Source: Pseudomonadota bacterium
GTDB lineage: Bacteria > Pseudomonadota > Gammaproteobacteria > Steroidobacterales > Steroidobacteraceae
Assembly: GCA_023457495.1 (NCBI GenBank)
Contig: JAEWLQ010000041.1
Location: 16,166-80,165, forward strand
Reading direction: 5' to 3'
Length of the DNA: 64,000 bases
A program made the position numbers and the translations under genes. The notes beneath the pieces were generated by a model, which saw only the letters and a program-made list of their open reading frames with translations, made no database searches and was not told where the DNA came from. Positions 16,789 to 27,700 of this stretch are shown one piece after another (position 1 is the stretch's first letter; every line of letters starts with the position of its first letter).

Positions 16789-18816
16789 ATGATGAGTCCA
16801 GCCGACGCTTCCATCAGCGGCACGGTTCTGCCGGCCTTCGATCGTATCCGCGCGAACGAGATCGAACCCACCATACGCGCGCTGCTCGAACGCAATCGCG
16901 TCGAGGTCGCGGCCCTCGAATCGCAACCCGACCCGACCTTCGCGAACACGGTGCTGCCGCTCGAGCAGCTCTCTCACCGACTGTCGCGCACGTGGTCGCC
17001 GGTGACGCATCTGAACGGCGTGCTCAACTCCGACGAGTTGCGCGCCGGATACAACGCGTGCCTGCCGCTGCTCTCGAACTACTGGACGGAACTCGCTCAG
17101 AGCGAGCCGCTGTATCGCGCGTACAGCGCGATCGCGGCGAACGAGGCTGATCGGCTCGACGGCACGCAGCGCCGCGTGCTCGAGCGCGCGCTCGAGGATT
17201 TCCGGCTCGCGGGCGTCGGCCTGCCACGGGATCGCAAGGACCGGTACAAGGCGGTGGTGCAGGAGCTGGCGACGCTCGGCGCGAAATTCGAGGAGAACGT
17301 GCTCGACGCCATGAACGCCTGGTCGAAGCACGTGACCGATCCCGCGGAGCTGTCCGGCATCAACCCGGTGATCGTCGAACAGGCGCGCGAGCGGGCGGCG
17401 GCCAAGGGCATCGAGGGCTGGCTGTTCGCGCTCGAGCAACCCGCCTACGTCGCCGTCATGACTGATGCGGATTCCGAATCCCTGCGCCGCGATTTCTACG
17501 AAGCCTGGGCCACGCGCGCCTCGGACCAAGGCCCCACTGCGGGACAGTTCGACAACACCGAGGTCATCGCGAAGATCCTGGCGCTGCGTCACGAGGCCGC
17601 GCGGCTGCTCGACTTCCCCAACTACGCGGCCTATGCGCTCGCGACGCGCATGGCGCCCTCGACGGACGCCGTGTTCGAATTCCTGCGCAAGCTCGCACGG
17701 GTAGCGAGGCCCGCGGCGCAACGCGAAGTCGCGGAGCTCGAGAAGTTCGCCGGGCGCAAGCTGAACGCCTGGGACATGAGCTACTACGCCGAGAAGCTGC
17801 AACAGAAGCTGTTCGCGATCACGCAGGAGGAATTGCGACCGTACTTCCCGCTGCCGCGGGTGCTCGAAGGATTGTTCGAAGTCGCCGGCAAACTGTTCGG
17901 CGTGCGCATCGTCGAGCGCAAAGGCGTGCCGCTGTATCACGCCGACGCGCGCTTCTTCGAGGTCCTGGACGACGCCAGCGCGATTCGCGCCGGGTTCTAT
18001 CTGGACGCGTGCGCGCGCCCGAAGAAACGCGCCGGCGCGTGGATGGACGATTGCGTCGGCCGCAAGGATTTCGGCAGCGATACCACCATCCCGGTCGCCT
18101 ACCTCGTGTGCAATTTCCTGCCCGCGGGCGCGGGAAAACCGCCGCTGCTGACGCACGACGACGTCGTGACGATGTTCCACGAATTCGGTCATGGCCTGCA
18201 TCACATGCTGACGCGCGTCGGCTATCCGTCCATCGCGGGCATCAATGGTGTCTCGTGGGACGCGGTCGAACTCCCGAGCCAGTTCCTCGAGAACTTCGCC
18301 TGGCGCCCCGAAGTGCTCGCGACGATGGCGCGCCATTACGAAACCGGCGAGCCGCTCCCCACCGCCAAGCAGACGCAGCTGCTCGGTTCGCGCACTTTCC
18401 ATGCCGGCCTCGCCACCATGCGCCAGCTCGAGTTCGCGTTGTTCGATTTCCGCCTGCACGCGGAATACGACCCGCAGAAGGGAGCGCGCACGCGCGAGAT
18501 CCTCGATGAGGTGCGCGCGGAGGTCGCGGCCTTCGCAGTGCCCGAGTGGCACCGGCTGCCCAACAACTTCTCGCATATTTTCGCGGGCGGTTATGCCGCG
18601 GGGTACTACAGCTACAAGTGGGCCGAAGTGCTCGCGGCGGATGCGTTCTCGGCGTTCGAGGAACACGGCGTGTTCGACCAGCCCACCGCGCGCCGCTTCC
18701 TCGATTCGATCCTCTCGCGCGGCGGGAGCCGCAAGGCGCTCGAGGCATTCGTGGAGTTCCGTGGCCGCGACCCGGACGTCAACGCGCTGCTGCGCCAGCA
18801 GGGGCTCGCGAATTGA
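16789..18816 (+). CDS. prlC: Oligopeptidase A (M3 family metallopeptidase)
   Basis: Oligopeptidase A is a cytoplasmic zinc peptidase that degrades short peptides, including cleaved signal peptides. The 675-residue protein matches family length and carries MFHEFGHGLHHML, with zinc ligands His464 and His468 and catalytic Glu465, followed by the downstream glutamate region (GVSWDAVELPSQFLENF). The C-terminal FSHIFAGGYAAGYYSYKWAEV is diagnostic of the M3A group. It sits between aroE and xthA; its TGA overlaps the xthA TTG start. Confidence 0.94.
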   Translation: MMSPADASISGTVLPAFDRIRANEIEPTIRALLERNRVEVAALESQPDPTFANTVLPLEQLSHRLSRTWSPVTHLNGVLNSDELRAGYNACLPLLSNYWTELAQSEPLYRAYSAIAANEADRLDGTQRRVLERALEDFRLAGVGLPRDRKDRYKAVVQELATLGAKFEENVLDAMNAWSKHVTDPAELSGINPVIVEQARERAAAKGIEGWLFALEQPAYVAVMTDADSESLRRDFYEAWATRASDQGPTAGQFDNTEVIAKILALRHEAARLLDFPNYAAYALATRMAPSTDAVFEFLRKLARVARPAAQREVAELEKFAGRKLNAWDMSYYAEKLQQKLFAITQEELRPYFPLPRVLEGLFEVAGKLFGVRIVERKGVPLYHADARFFEVLDDASAIRAGFYLDACARPKKRAGAWMDDCVGRKDFGSDTTIPVAYLVCNFLPAGAGKPPLLTHDDVVTMFHEFGHGLHHMLTRVGYPSIAGINGVSWDAVELPSQFLENFAWRPEVLATMARHYETGEPLPTAKQTQLLGSRTFHAGLATMRQLEFALFDFRLHAEYDPQKGARTREILDEVRAEVAAFAVPEWHRLPNNFSHIFAGGYAAGYYSYKWAEVLAADAFSAFEEHGVFDQPTARRFLDSILSRGGSRKALEAFVEFRGRDPDVNALLRQQGLAN

Positions 18817-19622
18817 GCGCGGCGGGCGCCGCTGAAGGCACGCTCCAGGTCGCGACCTGGAACGTGAATTCCCTGCGCGTCCGCGGCGAGCAGCTCATGC
18901 AATGGCTGGCGGCCAACCAGCCGGACGTCGTCGCACTGCAGGAAACCAAGATGCAGGACCCGGATTTTCCACATCCGGAGTTCACGGCAGCGGGGTATCA
19001 CAGCGTGTTCAGCGGCCAGAAGTCGTACAACGGCGTGGCCCTGCTGTCGCGGTTGCCGATGACCGACTTCGTGCGCGACATCCCGGACTTCGACGATCCG
19101 CCGCGACGAGTCCTTGCCGCCACCATTGCCCATCCGGCTGGCGACCTGCGCGTCATCAACCTGTACGTGCCGAACGGCCAGGCGCCGGGGTCCGAAAAGT
19201 TCGCGTACAAGCTGCGCTGGTTCGAAGCGCTGACCCGCTGGCTCCAGCGGGAGGCCGAACAGCACCCGGGCCTCATCGTGCTGGGCGACTTCAACGTGGC
19301 GCCCGAGGATCGTGACGTGCACGATCCGGCCGCCTGGGTGGGCTGCGTCCACGTGAGTCCCGAGGAACGCGCGGCGCTCGCCGGCGTGACGTCCCTGGGG
19401 CTCGTCGACGCCTTCCGGCATTTCGAGCAGCCCGAAAAGAGCTTCAGCTGGTGGGACTATCGGCAGGGCGCGTTCCGCCGGAACAATGGCCTGCGCATCG
19501 ATCTCATCCTGGTGCATCGGCTGCTGCTGCCGCGGCTCGCCGGCTGTCACATCGACGTCGAACCGCGGCGCGTCGAGCGGGCCTCCGATCACACGCCCGT
19601 CATCGCCCGTTTCCATGCCTGA
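18813..19622 (+). CDS. xthA: Exodeoxyribonuclease III (Xth-like AP endonuclease)
   Basis: The enzyme removes damaged 3' ends and cleaves abasic sites. The 269-residue protein has all EEP-fold motifs: VATWNVNSLRVR, LQETKMQDPDF, NGVALLSR, NLYVPNG, LGDFNVAPEDRDVHDP, SWWDYR and the terminal ERASDHTPVIA with the catalytic Asp-His. The required N-terminal TWNVNS strand is preceded by no ATG or GTG, so the start is the TTG at 18813, which overlaps the prlC stop (TTGA). That implies coupling and a low initiation rate. Confidence 0.93.
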   Translation: MSAAGAAEGTLQVATWNVNSLRVRGEQLMQWLAANQPDVVALQETKMQDPDFPHPEFTAAGYHSVFSGQKSYNGVALLSRLPMTDFVRDIPDFDDPPRRVLAATIAHPAGDLRVINLYVPNGQAPGSEKFAYKLRWFEALTRWLQREAEQHPGLIVLGDFNVAPEDRDVHDPAAWVGCVHVSPEERAALAGVTSLGLVDAFRHFEQPEKSFSWWDYRQGAFRRNNGLRIDLILVHRLLLPRLAGCHIDVEPRRVERASDHTPVIARFHA

Positions 19623-19699
19623 CGGCGTGGGCCGCCACGCCTGAACCCACGCCGCTTTACAGTAAGTGGCGGAAAGCATCGATGAGGATTGTGTGCGAT

Positions 19700-19715
19700 C
19701 GTGACGCAGGTCACG
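19700..19715. promoter_or_regulatory. CRP-family-like palindromic operator
   Basis: CGTGACGCAGGTCACG contains GTGA-N6-TCAC, the core of the CRP/FNR/Clp superfamily consensus, and is a near-perfect palindrome. It lies about 100 bp upstream of the likely start of the HD-domain gene. A TAGACT at 19766 could be a -10, which would put the site near -70, a position known for class I activation. The site is visible; its use is inferred. Confidence 0.45.
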
Positions 19716-19808
19716 ACCATCTCAGGCCCCTGTTTTGCCTGCTGGTTTTTCACCCACCCCCTGCCTAGACTCGCGCATCTTGTTAGTGCGCGAGCCAGCA
19801 GTTCAGTC

Positions 19809-20807
19809 GTGATCGCGGAATCCCGACGCAGCGACTACGACGTGACCGACACGGTGCTCGTGAGTTCGGCTCCCGATGTTCGTGCCGCGGTCGAAGAACT
19901 CTTCGCGCGCGTCTGGCCGAACCAGAAATTCCCCGCCTTCGCGCACGTCTTCCACGACTTCGACCGCATGTTCTCGGGCCGCATGCCCGGCTACTTCGGC
20001 GTCGACACGGTCTACCACGACCAGCAGCACACCCTCGACATCACGCTGGCCACCGCGCGGCTCATCGTCGGTCACGAGCTGCAGGTTCCCGACGAACAGA
20101 AGTTCGGCCCGGAGCGCGCGATGCTCGGCATCGTCGTCGCGCTGTTCCACGACGTGGGATACCTGCGGACCACTCGGGACGCCGAGGTTCCCAACGGCGC
20201 GGAGTTCACCACGGTGCACGTCTCGCGCGGCGCCGCGTTCCTCCAGGACTATCTACCCAAGATCGACCTGGGCGCTTGGGCGAAGATCGCCGCCGAGATC
20301 ATCCATTACACGGGCTACGAGCGTCCCTTCAAGAGCATCGTCGCGCCCGATCCGCGCGACCACAAGCTGGGTCACCTGATCGGCACCGCGGATCTCATGG
20401 CGCAGATGGCCGACCGGTGTTATCTCGAGAAATGCCGCGACCGGCTGTATGCCGAGTTCGTGCTCGCGGGGGTGGCGCTGCCGGTGGGCGAAAACGGCCA
20501 CGTGAAGGTGCGCTACGCCTCCGGCCTCGACCTGCTGCGCCAGACGCCGAAATTCGTGTTCGACATGCGCTCGAAGCGCCTCGACGGCGAGTTCAACCGC
20601 GCCTACCGCTATCTCGAAGTCCTGTACGACGGCCGCAATCCGTACATCGAATCGATCGACCGCAACCTCGAATACCTGCAGCGCATCCTGCGCAGCGAGA
20701 ACTGGCGCCTTCTGCGGCGGCAGCCTCCGGTGTTCACGGGCATCGAGGACTCGATGAACACCACGCGCACGCTGATGCTCGGCGCGATCAAGAAAGTCTG
20801 GGGCTGA
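19809..20807 (+). CDS. HD-domain metal-dependent phosphohydrolase-like protein
   Basis: The product has HD-superfamily ligands: VYHDQQHTLD, then LFHDVGYL and later histidines in TTVHVSRG and IIHYTGYE. The C-terminal half (about 210-330) is helical and of unknown function. HD proteins of this general kind hydrolyse phosphate esters, often nucleotides or signalling nucleotides, but the substrate here cannot be read from sequence. I chose GTG 19809 (332 residues) because the 40-residue in-frame extension to ATG 19689 reads like non-coding DNA and contains the CRP-like palindrome. The ribosome site is weak, so the start is uncertain. It converges on the VanY-like gene with a 6-bp gap. Confidence 0.8.
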   Translation: MIAESRRSDYDVTDTVLVSSAPDVRAAVEELFARVWPNQKFPAFAHVFHDFDRMFSGRMPGYFGVDTVYHDQQHTLDITLATARLIVGHELQVPDEQKFGPERAMLGIVVALFHDVGYLRTTRDAEVPNGAEFTTVHVSRGAAFLQDYLPKIDLGAWAKIAAEIIHYTGYERPFKSIVAPDPRDHKLGHLIGTADLMAQMADRCYLEKCRDRLYAEFVLAGVALPVGENGHVKVRYASGLDLLRQTPKFVFDMRSKRLDGEFNRAYRYLEVLYDGRNPYIESIDRNLEYLQRILRSENWRLLRRQPPVFTGIEDSMNTTRTLMLGAIKKVWG

Positions 20808-20813
20808 GCCGCG

Positions 20814-21539
20814 TCAGGCGAGAGCGGGCGCGAGCAGCGCCGACTCCGCGGGCGCGTCGATGTTCACGACATACCGCGCGAAATTTCCCGGCAGCGCTTC
20901 CAGCACCGCCTCCTTGCCTTCGATGTCCGCCGCCGCGAGCACCGTGCGCAGGCGCTCGGGCGTGAGCGCCGCCAGCGCGCGCCCGGCCACGGGCGCGTAG
21001 GAAAGGTGCCAGGGCTCGGGACTCACGCCGCCCCGGTCGGTGGCATACGGACGAAAGAATCCGTATGCGTGCATGTGCTGGTCGAGCCAGGTAGTTAGTT
21101 TGGCGAACGGGCCGCCGGCGGCGTATTCGGCCGGCACGACCTGCAGCCGATATCCCTTCGGCACCGCGCCGGCGTCCATCACGTCGACATCGGTGCCCCA
21201 GTGATGCCGGCTGGTCCCCGGCAACGCCGACCACCAGAGGATGGCCGCGACCCTTTCCGCGGGGGTGAGGGCCAGCGCATCGAGCGGCTTTCCGGCCCGA
21301 TCCTGCATGGGCCGCTCGCCCCGGAATTTCCCGTTCCAGATGGCGAGCTGCCGGTCGAAATCGCGGAAACTCGAGAACGGCACCAGGTCGATTCCGTCCG
21401 CCGCCGCCGCCGCCCGCATGGCCAGCAGGGGCCCGACGACCTCGTCATGCAGGGTACAGGGCGGCTCGGTTACCCCGACCACATGGTCGCGGGCGCGCCC
21501 AGTCACCTGATCTACCGTGAATTTCCGGTTGTCCGACAC
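20814..21539 (-). CDS. D-alanyl-D-alanine carboxypeptidase, VanY/M15B family
   Basis: This family removes the terminal D-Ala of peptidoglycan stem peptides. The zinc-binding residues are visible in SRHHWGTDVDVMD (His and Asp) and EPWHLSY (catalytic Glu and His ligand). The expected SSFRDFDRQLAIWN substrate-site region is also present. With GTG 21539 as start the protein has 241 residues and no obvious signal peptide, so export is unproven. A longer in-frame reading to 21632 would run into the region before the divergent GGDEF/EAL gene. Confidence 0.85.
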   Translation of the reverse strand: MSDNRKFTVDQVTGRARDHVVGVTEPPCTLHDEVVGPLLAMRAAAAADGIDLVPFSSFRDFDRQLAIWNGKFRGERPMQDRAGKPLDALALTPAERVAAILWWSALPGTSRHHWGTDVDVMDAGAVPKGYRLQVVPAEYAAGGPFAKLTTWLDQHMHAYGFFRPYATDRGGVSPEPWHLSYAPVAGRALAALTPERLRTVLAAADIEGKEAVLEALPGNFARYVVNIDAPAESALLAPALA

Positions 21540-21709
21540 GATCCCATCGTACCCCAGCCGTCGTGGGGGTATGGCGGACAGGACTTTCTGCGGACCTAGT
21601 CGACATCGCCGTCGGGCCGTTCCCGGGCCCATATGGCCGGCCCCGGAATTGCACGAGTAATATTGCCGACGAATTGGAATTCCTGGGTGGGGACAGGTGT
21701 AAGGGGCAC

Positions 21710-24214
21710 GTGGCGACCGTCAGCTTCAAGAGCAAATACATTGCGCTCGCTGTCATTTCGGCGGTCGCGGTCGCGCTTGCCGTGGGTATCGCACTCGTAT
21801 TCGAGGGGCGCACGCACCAATCGGCGCTGATCGAAAAGGCAACGTCCGATTCGCGCGACCGGATCTTGGGCGAGCTGTCGCTGCGCGCGAACGAGCTCGG
21901 GCGCCACGTCGCCGGACGCATATCTCAGGACGTCCTGGTTGAAGATCGTGCCGGTCTCGCCGACGTGGTCGAAGATTTCAAACGCGACGACACGTTGCTG
22001 GGAATCGTGATCCGGAACGTGAGCGGCCGCGAGCTCTACGCCTGGCGTCGCGGCAATGCGGTGGAGTCTGGCGTTTTGACGCGCAGCGTCACGATTCCGG
22101 TGCGCGCGAGCGTCGAGACGATGCCGGGGATCGCGACGCCCTCCACCGTCGGCGAAGTGGAGATCGAGGTCCGCTCGCTCGAAACCTCCCCGGAAACTTC
22201 CGCCGCCCTCGCCCTTTTCGATTCGACCCGCCGCGAGCAGGTCCGGGATTCGCTCTGGGTCGCGGGGAGCCTGGGCATGGTCATTCTCGGAATCGGCCTG
22301 ACGCTCGCCTGGTGGGCCGGCCGGCGCATGAATCAACCCATTTCGACGCTCATCAAGAGCGCCGATCGCATCGCACAAGGCGATTATTCGCGCCCTCTCG
22401 AAGTCGGCCGGCGGGACGAGCTCGGTGAGCTGCAGGCGGCGCTCGAGCGCATGCGCCAGAAGCTGCGCCAGACGACGATCAACAAGAATTACCTCACGAA
22501 CGTGCTGGGCAGCATGACCGATGCCGTCTTCGTCACGTCGCCGGATGGCGTGATCCGCATGGCGAATCACGCCGCCTGCAAACTACTCGCGTGGGGCGAG
22601 GCCGAGCTCGTCGGCCGTGGCATCGTGTCCATCTTCGACGAGCGCGAGCGCGACAACTTCGACCTGCTGCGCGCGTCGCACGAATCCCGCGAAACCGTGG
22701 TCAAGACGCGCCAGGGCCAGACCATCCCGGTCGCCATCACCGGTTCACGGATCTCGACCGACGATCCGCAATACCAGGGCACGATCTTCGTCGTCCGCAA
22801 CGTGACCGAGCGCAAGCGCGCCGAGCGGCGCATCCGTTATCTCGCGCGGTATGACGCCCTGACGAAGGTGCCGAACCGCATGCAGTTCCAGCACCTGCTG
22901 CAACAGGCCATCGCGCGCGCCGCGCGCAACAAGACCAGCCTGGCGCTGCTGTACCTGGACATGGACCGCTTCAAGGAGATCAACGACACGTTCGGCCATG
23001 CGGCCGGCGATCGAACGCTCGAGATCCTGACGGAGCGTCTCACGCGCACGCTGCCGCCGGAAACCGTCATCGGCCGTCTCGCGGGTGACGAGTTCGCGAT
23101 GTTCGCCGACGACCTCTCCGCCGATGCCGACAACCGCGGCACGGTCGCCCAGCTCGCGCGCGCGGTGCTGGCGGAAATCGGGCGCGCGTTCCAGCTCCAG
23201 GAGCACGAGGTTTTCCTCACGGCGAGCATCGGCATCGCGTTCTGTCCGCGCGACGCCGAGAACGTCATCGACCTGATCCGCAACGCGGACGCCGCGATGT
23301 ACCACTCCAAGCAGAACGGCGGAAACTCGTTCGCGTTCTATTCGCCGGAGATGAATGCCGCCGCGGTCGAGCGGCTGATGCTCAAGAGCAAGTTGCGCCG
23401 CTCGCTCGAGCGCGACGAGTTCCTGATGCATTACCAGCCCAAGGTCGATCTGCGCGACGGGCGCATCGTCGGCGCCGAGGCGCTGCTGCGCTGGCGCCTG
23501 CCGGGTCATGGCGACATTCCGCCGGGCCAGTTCATTCCCCTCGCGGAAGAAACCAATCTCATCCTCGAAGTGGGCGAGTGGGTGCTGAACCGTGTGTGCC
23601 AGGACTACCGCGAGCTGCTGCAGTCCGTGAATTCGCCGGGACGCATTTCCCTCAATCTCTCGCTCAAGCAATTGCGCCAGGCGAGCTTCATCCTCAGGTT
23701 CCGCTCGGTGTTCCGCAAACACGGCGTGTCACCCACGTGTTTCGAGCTCGAGATCACCGAAACCACCCTGATGGCCGACTCGAAGCGCACCTTGCACCTG
23801 CTCGACGAGCTGTACGCGATGGGACTTCATCTCTCCATCGACGATTTCGGCACGGGTTATTCATCGCTCTCGGCGCTGCAACAGTTCCCGATCGGCACCC
23901 TCAAGGTCGACCAATCGTTCGTGCGCGACGTCGACGATGATGAAAGCGATGCGACGATCGTGCGCACCGTCATCGAAATGGGGCGCAGTCTCAAGATGAA
24001 CGTGATCGCCGAGGGTGTCGAATCGCTCGGCCATCTCACGTTCCTGCGCCGCCACCACTGCGGCTTCGGTCAGGGAAGGCTGTTCGGCGAGCCGGTGACG
24101 CTGTCCGAGCTCAAGCTGCTGCTCGCGCGCCAGCAGGAAACGGGACCCGCGTTCGCCGGCCTCATCGCCCAGGCCGAGTCGGTCGACGCGATCGCGAAGC
24201 CGCGCGGCGCCTGA
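21710..24214 (+). CDS. Membrane GGDEF/EAL protein with HAMP and PAS domains
   Basis: This is a cyclic-di-GMP turnover protein. GTG 21710 is chosen because AAGGGG lies just upstream and a membrane helix follows at once (YIALAVISAVAVALAVGIAL). The 834 residues run: helix 1, periplasmic sensor (about 35-180), helix 2 (LWVAGSLGMVILGIGLTLAW), HAMP, PAS (about 265-380), GGDEF (about 385-545) and EAL (about 560-815). The cyclase motif is AGDEF (458-462), a known tolerated variant. The phosphodiesterase motif EAL (590-592), DDFGTGYSSL and IAEGVE are intact, so hydrolysis is likely and synthesis uncertain. The stop codon lies in an 8-bp tandem repeat. Confidence 0.93.
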   Translation: MATVSFKSKYIALAVISAVAVALAVGIALVFEGRTHQSALIEKATSDSRDRILGELSLRANELGRHVAGRISQDVLVEDRAGLADVVEDFKRDDTLLGIVIRNVSGRELYAWRRGNAVESGVLTRSVTIPVRASVETMPGIATPSTVGEVEIEVRSLETSPETSAALALFDSTRREQVRDSLWVAGSLGMVILGIGLTLAWWAGRRMNQPISTLIKSADRIAQGDYSRPLEVGRRDELGELQAALERMRQKLRQTTINKNYLTNVLGSMTDAVFVTSPDGVIRMANHAACKLLAWGEAELVGRGIVSIFDERERDNFDLLRASHESRETVVKTRQGQTIPVAITGSRISTDDPQYQGTIFVVRNVTERKRAERRIRYLARYDALTKVPNRMQFQHLLQQAIARAARNKTSLALLYLDMDRFKEINDTFGHAAGDRTLEILTERLTRTLPPETVIGRLAGDEFAMFADDLSADADNRGTVAQLARAVLAEIGRAFQLQEHEVFLTASIGIAFCPRDAENVIDLIRNADAAMYHSKQNGGNSFAFYSPEMNAAAVERLMLKSKLRRSLERDEFLMHYQPKVDLRDGRIVGAEALLRWRLPGHGDIPPGQFIPLAEETNLILEVGEWVLNRVCQDYRELLQSVNSPGRISLNLSLKQLRQASFILRFRSVFRKHGVSPTCFELEITETTLMADSKRTLHLLDELYAMGLHLSIDDFGTGYSSLSALQQFPIGTLKVDQSFVRDVDDDESDATIVRTVIEMGRSLKMNVIAEGVESLGHLTFLRRHHCGFGQGRLFGEPVTLSELKLLLARQQETGPAFAGLIAQAESVDAIAKPRGA

Positions 24215-24267
24215 GCGCCTGAGCGCCTGAGCGCCTGAGCGCCTGAGCGAATCCGCGCGAATCCGCG
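24208..24267. repeat. Tandem repeats spanning the GGDEF/EAL stop codon
   Basis: Five perfect copies of the 8-mer CGCCTGAG occupy 24208-24247, followed by two copies of CGAATCCGCG (24248-24267). The TGA of the first copy is the stop codon of the GGDEF/EAL gene. Because the unit is not a multiple of three, slippage within it would change downstream phase, but the stop in the first copy would usually be kept. Confidence 0.95.
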
Positions 24268-24279
24268 CGGCTCCCAACG

Positions 24280-24885
24280 TCACTTCGAGCCGTCCAACCC
24301 CGTCTCGCATCGCGCACCCGTCGGCGCCAATCGATCAAGCTTCTCGAACAGTTCCCCGATGCGGCGCGCGTTGGCCGCGCGGTCGTTGATGATCACCGAA
24401 TTGGCCTGCGGCAGCGCCGCCAGGTGCGCCGCCTGCGGCATCAGCGGGCGCAGAACGGGAACGGAATGCGCCGCGCACAAGTTCTTCGCGGTGAGCAGCA
24501 CGGTGACGAGCTCGTCGTCGCCGGCCTTGAATGCGAGGTCGTGGTACGTCTTGACGGGGATCTGGCGCGCGCCGGCGTCCGGCACGATCGTCACGAACCC
24601 TTTCTCGGGGATCGCGATGAACTGGTTCACGCGCAGGATCGCGAGCAGGCGGTCGTAATCGACACGCTCGACGTCGAGCCCGGTGAGCAGCACATCGGCT
24701 CGCACGCGTGGATCCACGACGAACTGACGCCCGGTCCGGCGCGCAACCCGGTCGATCAGTTCTTCGATCGGAATGGCCGATCCCGCCCTCGCCGCCGCAG
24801 CCGCCGGAGCCGACGGCTCCGCGCCGCGCGACGGGATCGCGGCCGACAAGGGCAGGACGATTGCCAACACACAGATGAGTTTCAT
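24280..24885 (-). CDS. Stand-alone secretin N-domain-like exported protein
   Basis: The start at MKLICVLAIVLPLSAAIPS is preceded by GGGAGA and gives 201 residues with a clear signal peptide and an Ala-rich linker. Residues 45-110 (IPIEELIDRVARRTGRQFVV, VDYDRLLAILRVNQF) resemble the N0 domain of GspD/PilQ-type secretins, and residues 120-190 resemble an N1-like ring domain (VLRPLMPQAAHLAAL, ANSVIINDRAANARRI). No secretin beta-barrel follows. It may be an accessory that docks to a secretin or a diverged remnant; it is far from gspA/gspB in this window. The fold call is from pattern only. Confidence 0.7.
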   Translation of the reverse strand: MKLICVLAIVLPLSAAIPSRGAEPSAPAAAAARAGSAIPIEELIDRVARRTGRQFVVDPRVRADVLLTGLDVERVDYDRLLAILRVNQFIAIPEKGFVTIVPDAGARQIPVKTYHDLAFKAGDDELVTVLLTAKNLCAAHSVPVLRPLMPQAAHLAALPQANSVIINDRAANARRIGELFEKLDRLAPTGARCETGLDGSK

Positions 24886-25036
24886 GTTTTCTCCCAGCAT
24901 TGATCGATCGATGGCGCAGCGCGCCGCCGCGCTCTCCAAACTACCGGCGGGACCGCGAACGGCATGCACCAGGGCGGCGTGCGTACGCAGGAGTGAACGT
25001 CGCCTCGAAGGCGAAGGGGTTAGCGACAGATCCGCG

Positions 25037-25696
25037 CTATTCGGGCAATGCGATCAGCAGGTGCCGCGCGGACGCGTAGCCTTCGGGGAAGACCCAGTCG
25101 TGTTCCGCGAGCAGCTGCTCGGCGTTCCCCCAGGGAGCGCCGTCGAGCAGCACTTCGCTGCCCGCCAGCTGGCCATCGAAGGCGCCCACGAACACGCGCA
25201 GCCAGTGCGCACCGGCCGGAACTTCGCGCGAGTACAGCTCCGCCAGACGGTTGTGGAATCGGGGATACCCTTCGATGCCGACGTCCTCGCGAGTGGCAAG
25301 CGTGAGCAGAGGGCCCGAGCAGACGCGCCAGCCGTGCGCGGCGCCTTTCCAATCCTCCCACTCGACCTGCTCCGAGTCGCACTCGTGGGTCGTCAGCGCT
25401 TCCACGACGACGTGAAAGGATCCGATCAGAAACTTCTCGAAGGCATTCTGTTCGGCGCTCTCGAGTGAACCCCCGATGCCCGCGAACGAATCGAGCAGCT
25501 CACGCCCGTCCAGGCGCGGCGAAGCGATCGCGAAGTCGACCTGCACCTGGAACGTGCCGCTCACACCCTCGCGCGTGAATACCCGTGGCTCGATGACCAG
25601 CCCGTCAGAGAGGGCCAGAGCTTTCGCTTCCCGACTGGCCGACAGGCCATGGGACGCGAAAGTCGTGCGTAGCATCTCGAGAATCCGTTCGCTCAT
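25037..25696 (-). CDS. Uncharacterised protein (possibly DUF6348)
   Basis: The start at MSERILEMLRTTFASHGLSA gives 219 residues. The protein is acidic, soluble and without signal or membrane segments. Recognisable blocks are GVSGTFQVQVDFAIASPRLDG, AFEKFLIGSFHVVVEAL, and WEDWKGAAHGWRVCSGPL. This resembles bacterial DUF6348-type proteins of unknown function, a recollection I cannot verify. It is divergent from the ABC-F gene. Confidence 0.6.
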   Translation of the reverse strand: MSERILEMLRTTFASHGLSASREAKALALSDGLVIEPRVFTREGVSGTFQVQVDFAIASPRLDGRELLDSFAGIGGSLESAEQNAFEKFLIGSFHVVVEALTTHECDSEQVEWEDWKGAAHGWRVCSGPLLTLATREDVGIEGYPRFHNRLAELYSREVPAGAHWLRVFVGAFDGQLAGSEVLLDGAPWGNAEQLLAEHDWVFPEGYASARHLLIALPE

Positions 25697-25789
25697 GCCC
25701 GTTCCGCCCCCTTTTTGTCGATCCGTGCGCCTTCCCATGCAACCCGCCCGGCCGATCACTAGAATCGCGCGCGATGCTGGAATCATTCA

Positions 25790-27692
<1,903 letters not shown>

Positions 27693-27700
<8 letters not shown>

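Noticed and set aside
16702..18666. 654-residue minus-strand frame opposite prlC
   Set aside because: Composition is typical of an antisense shadow of a GC-rich gene; the plus strand has an intact M3 peptidase with HEFGH.
19624..19641. Short hairpin GGCGTGG-GCCG-CCACGCC after xthA as a terminator
   Set aside because: The stem is only 7 bp and is not followed by a T-run; it could be chance in this composition.
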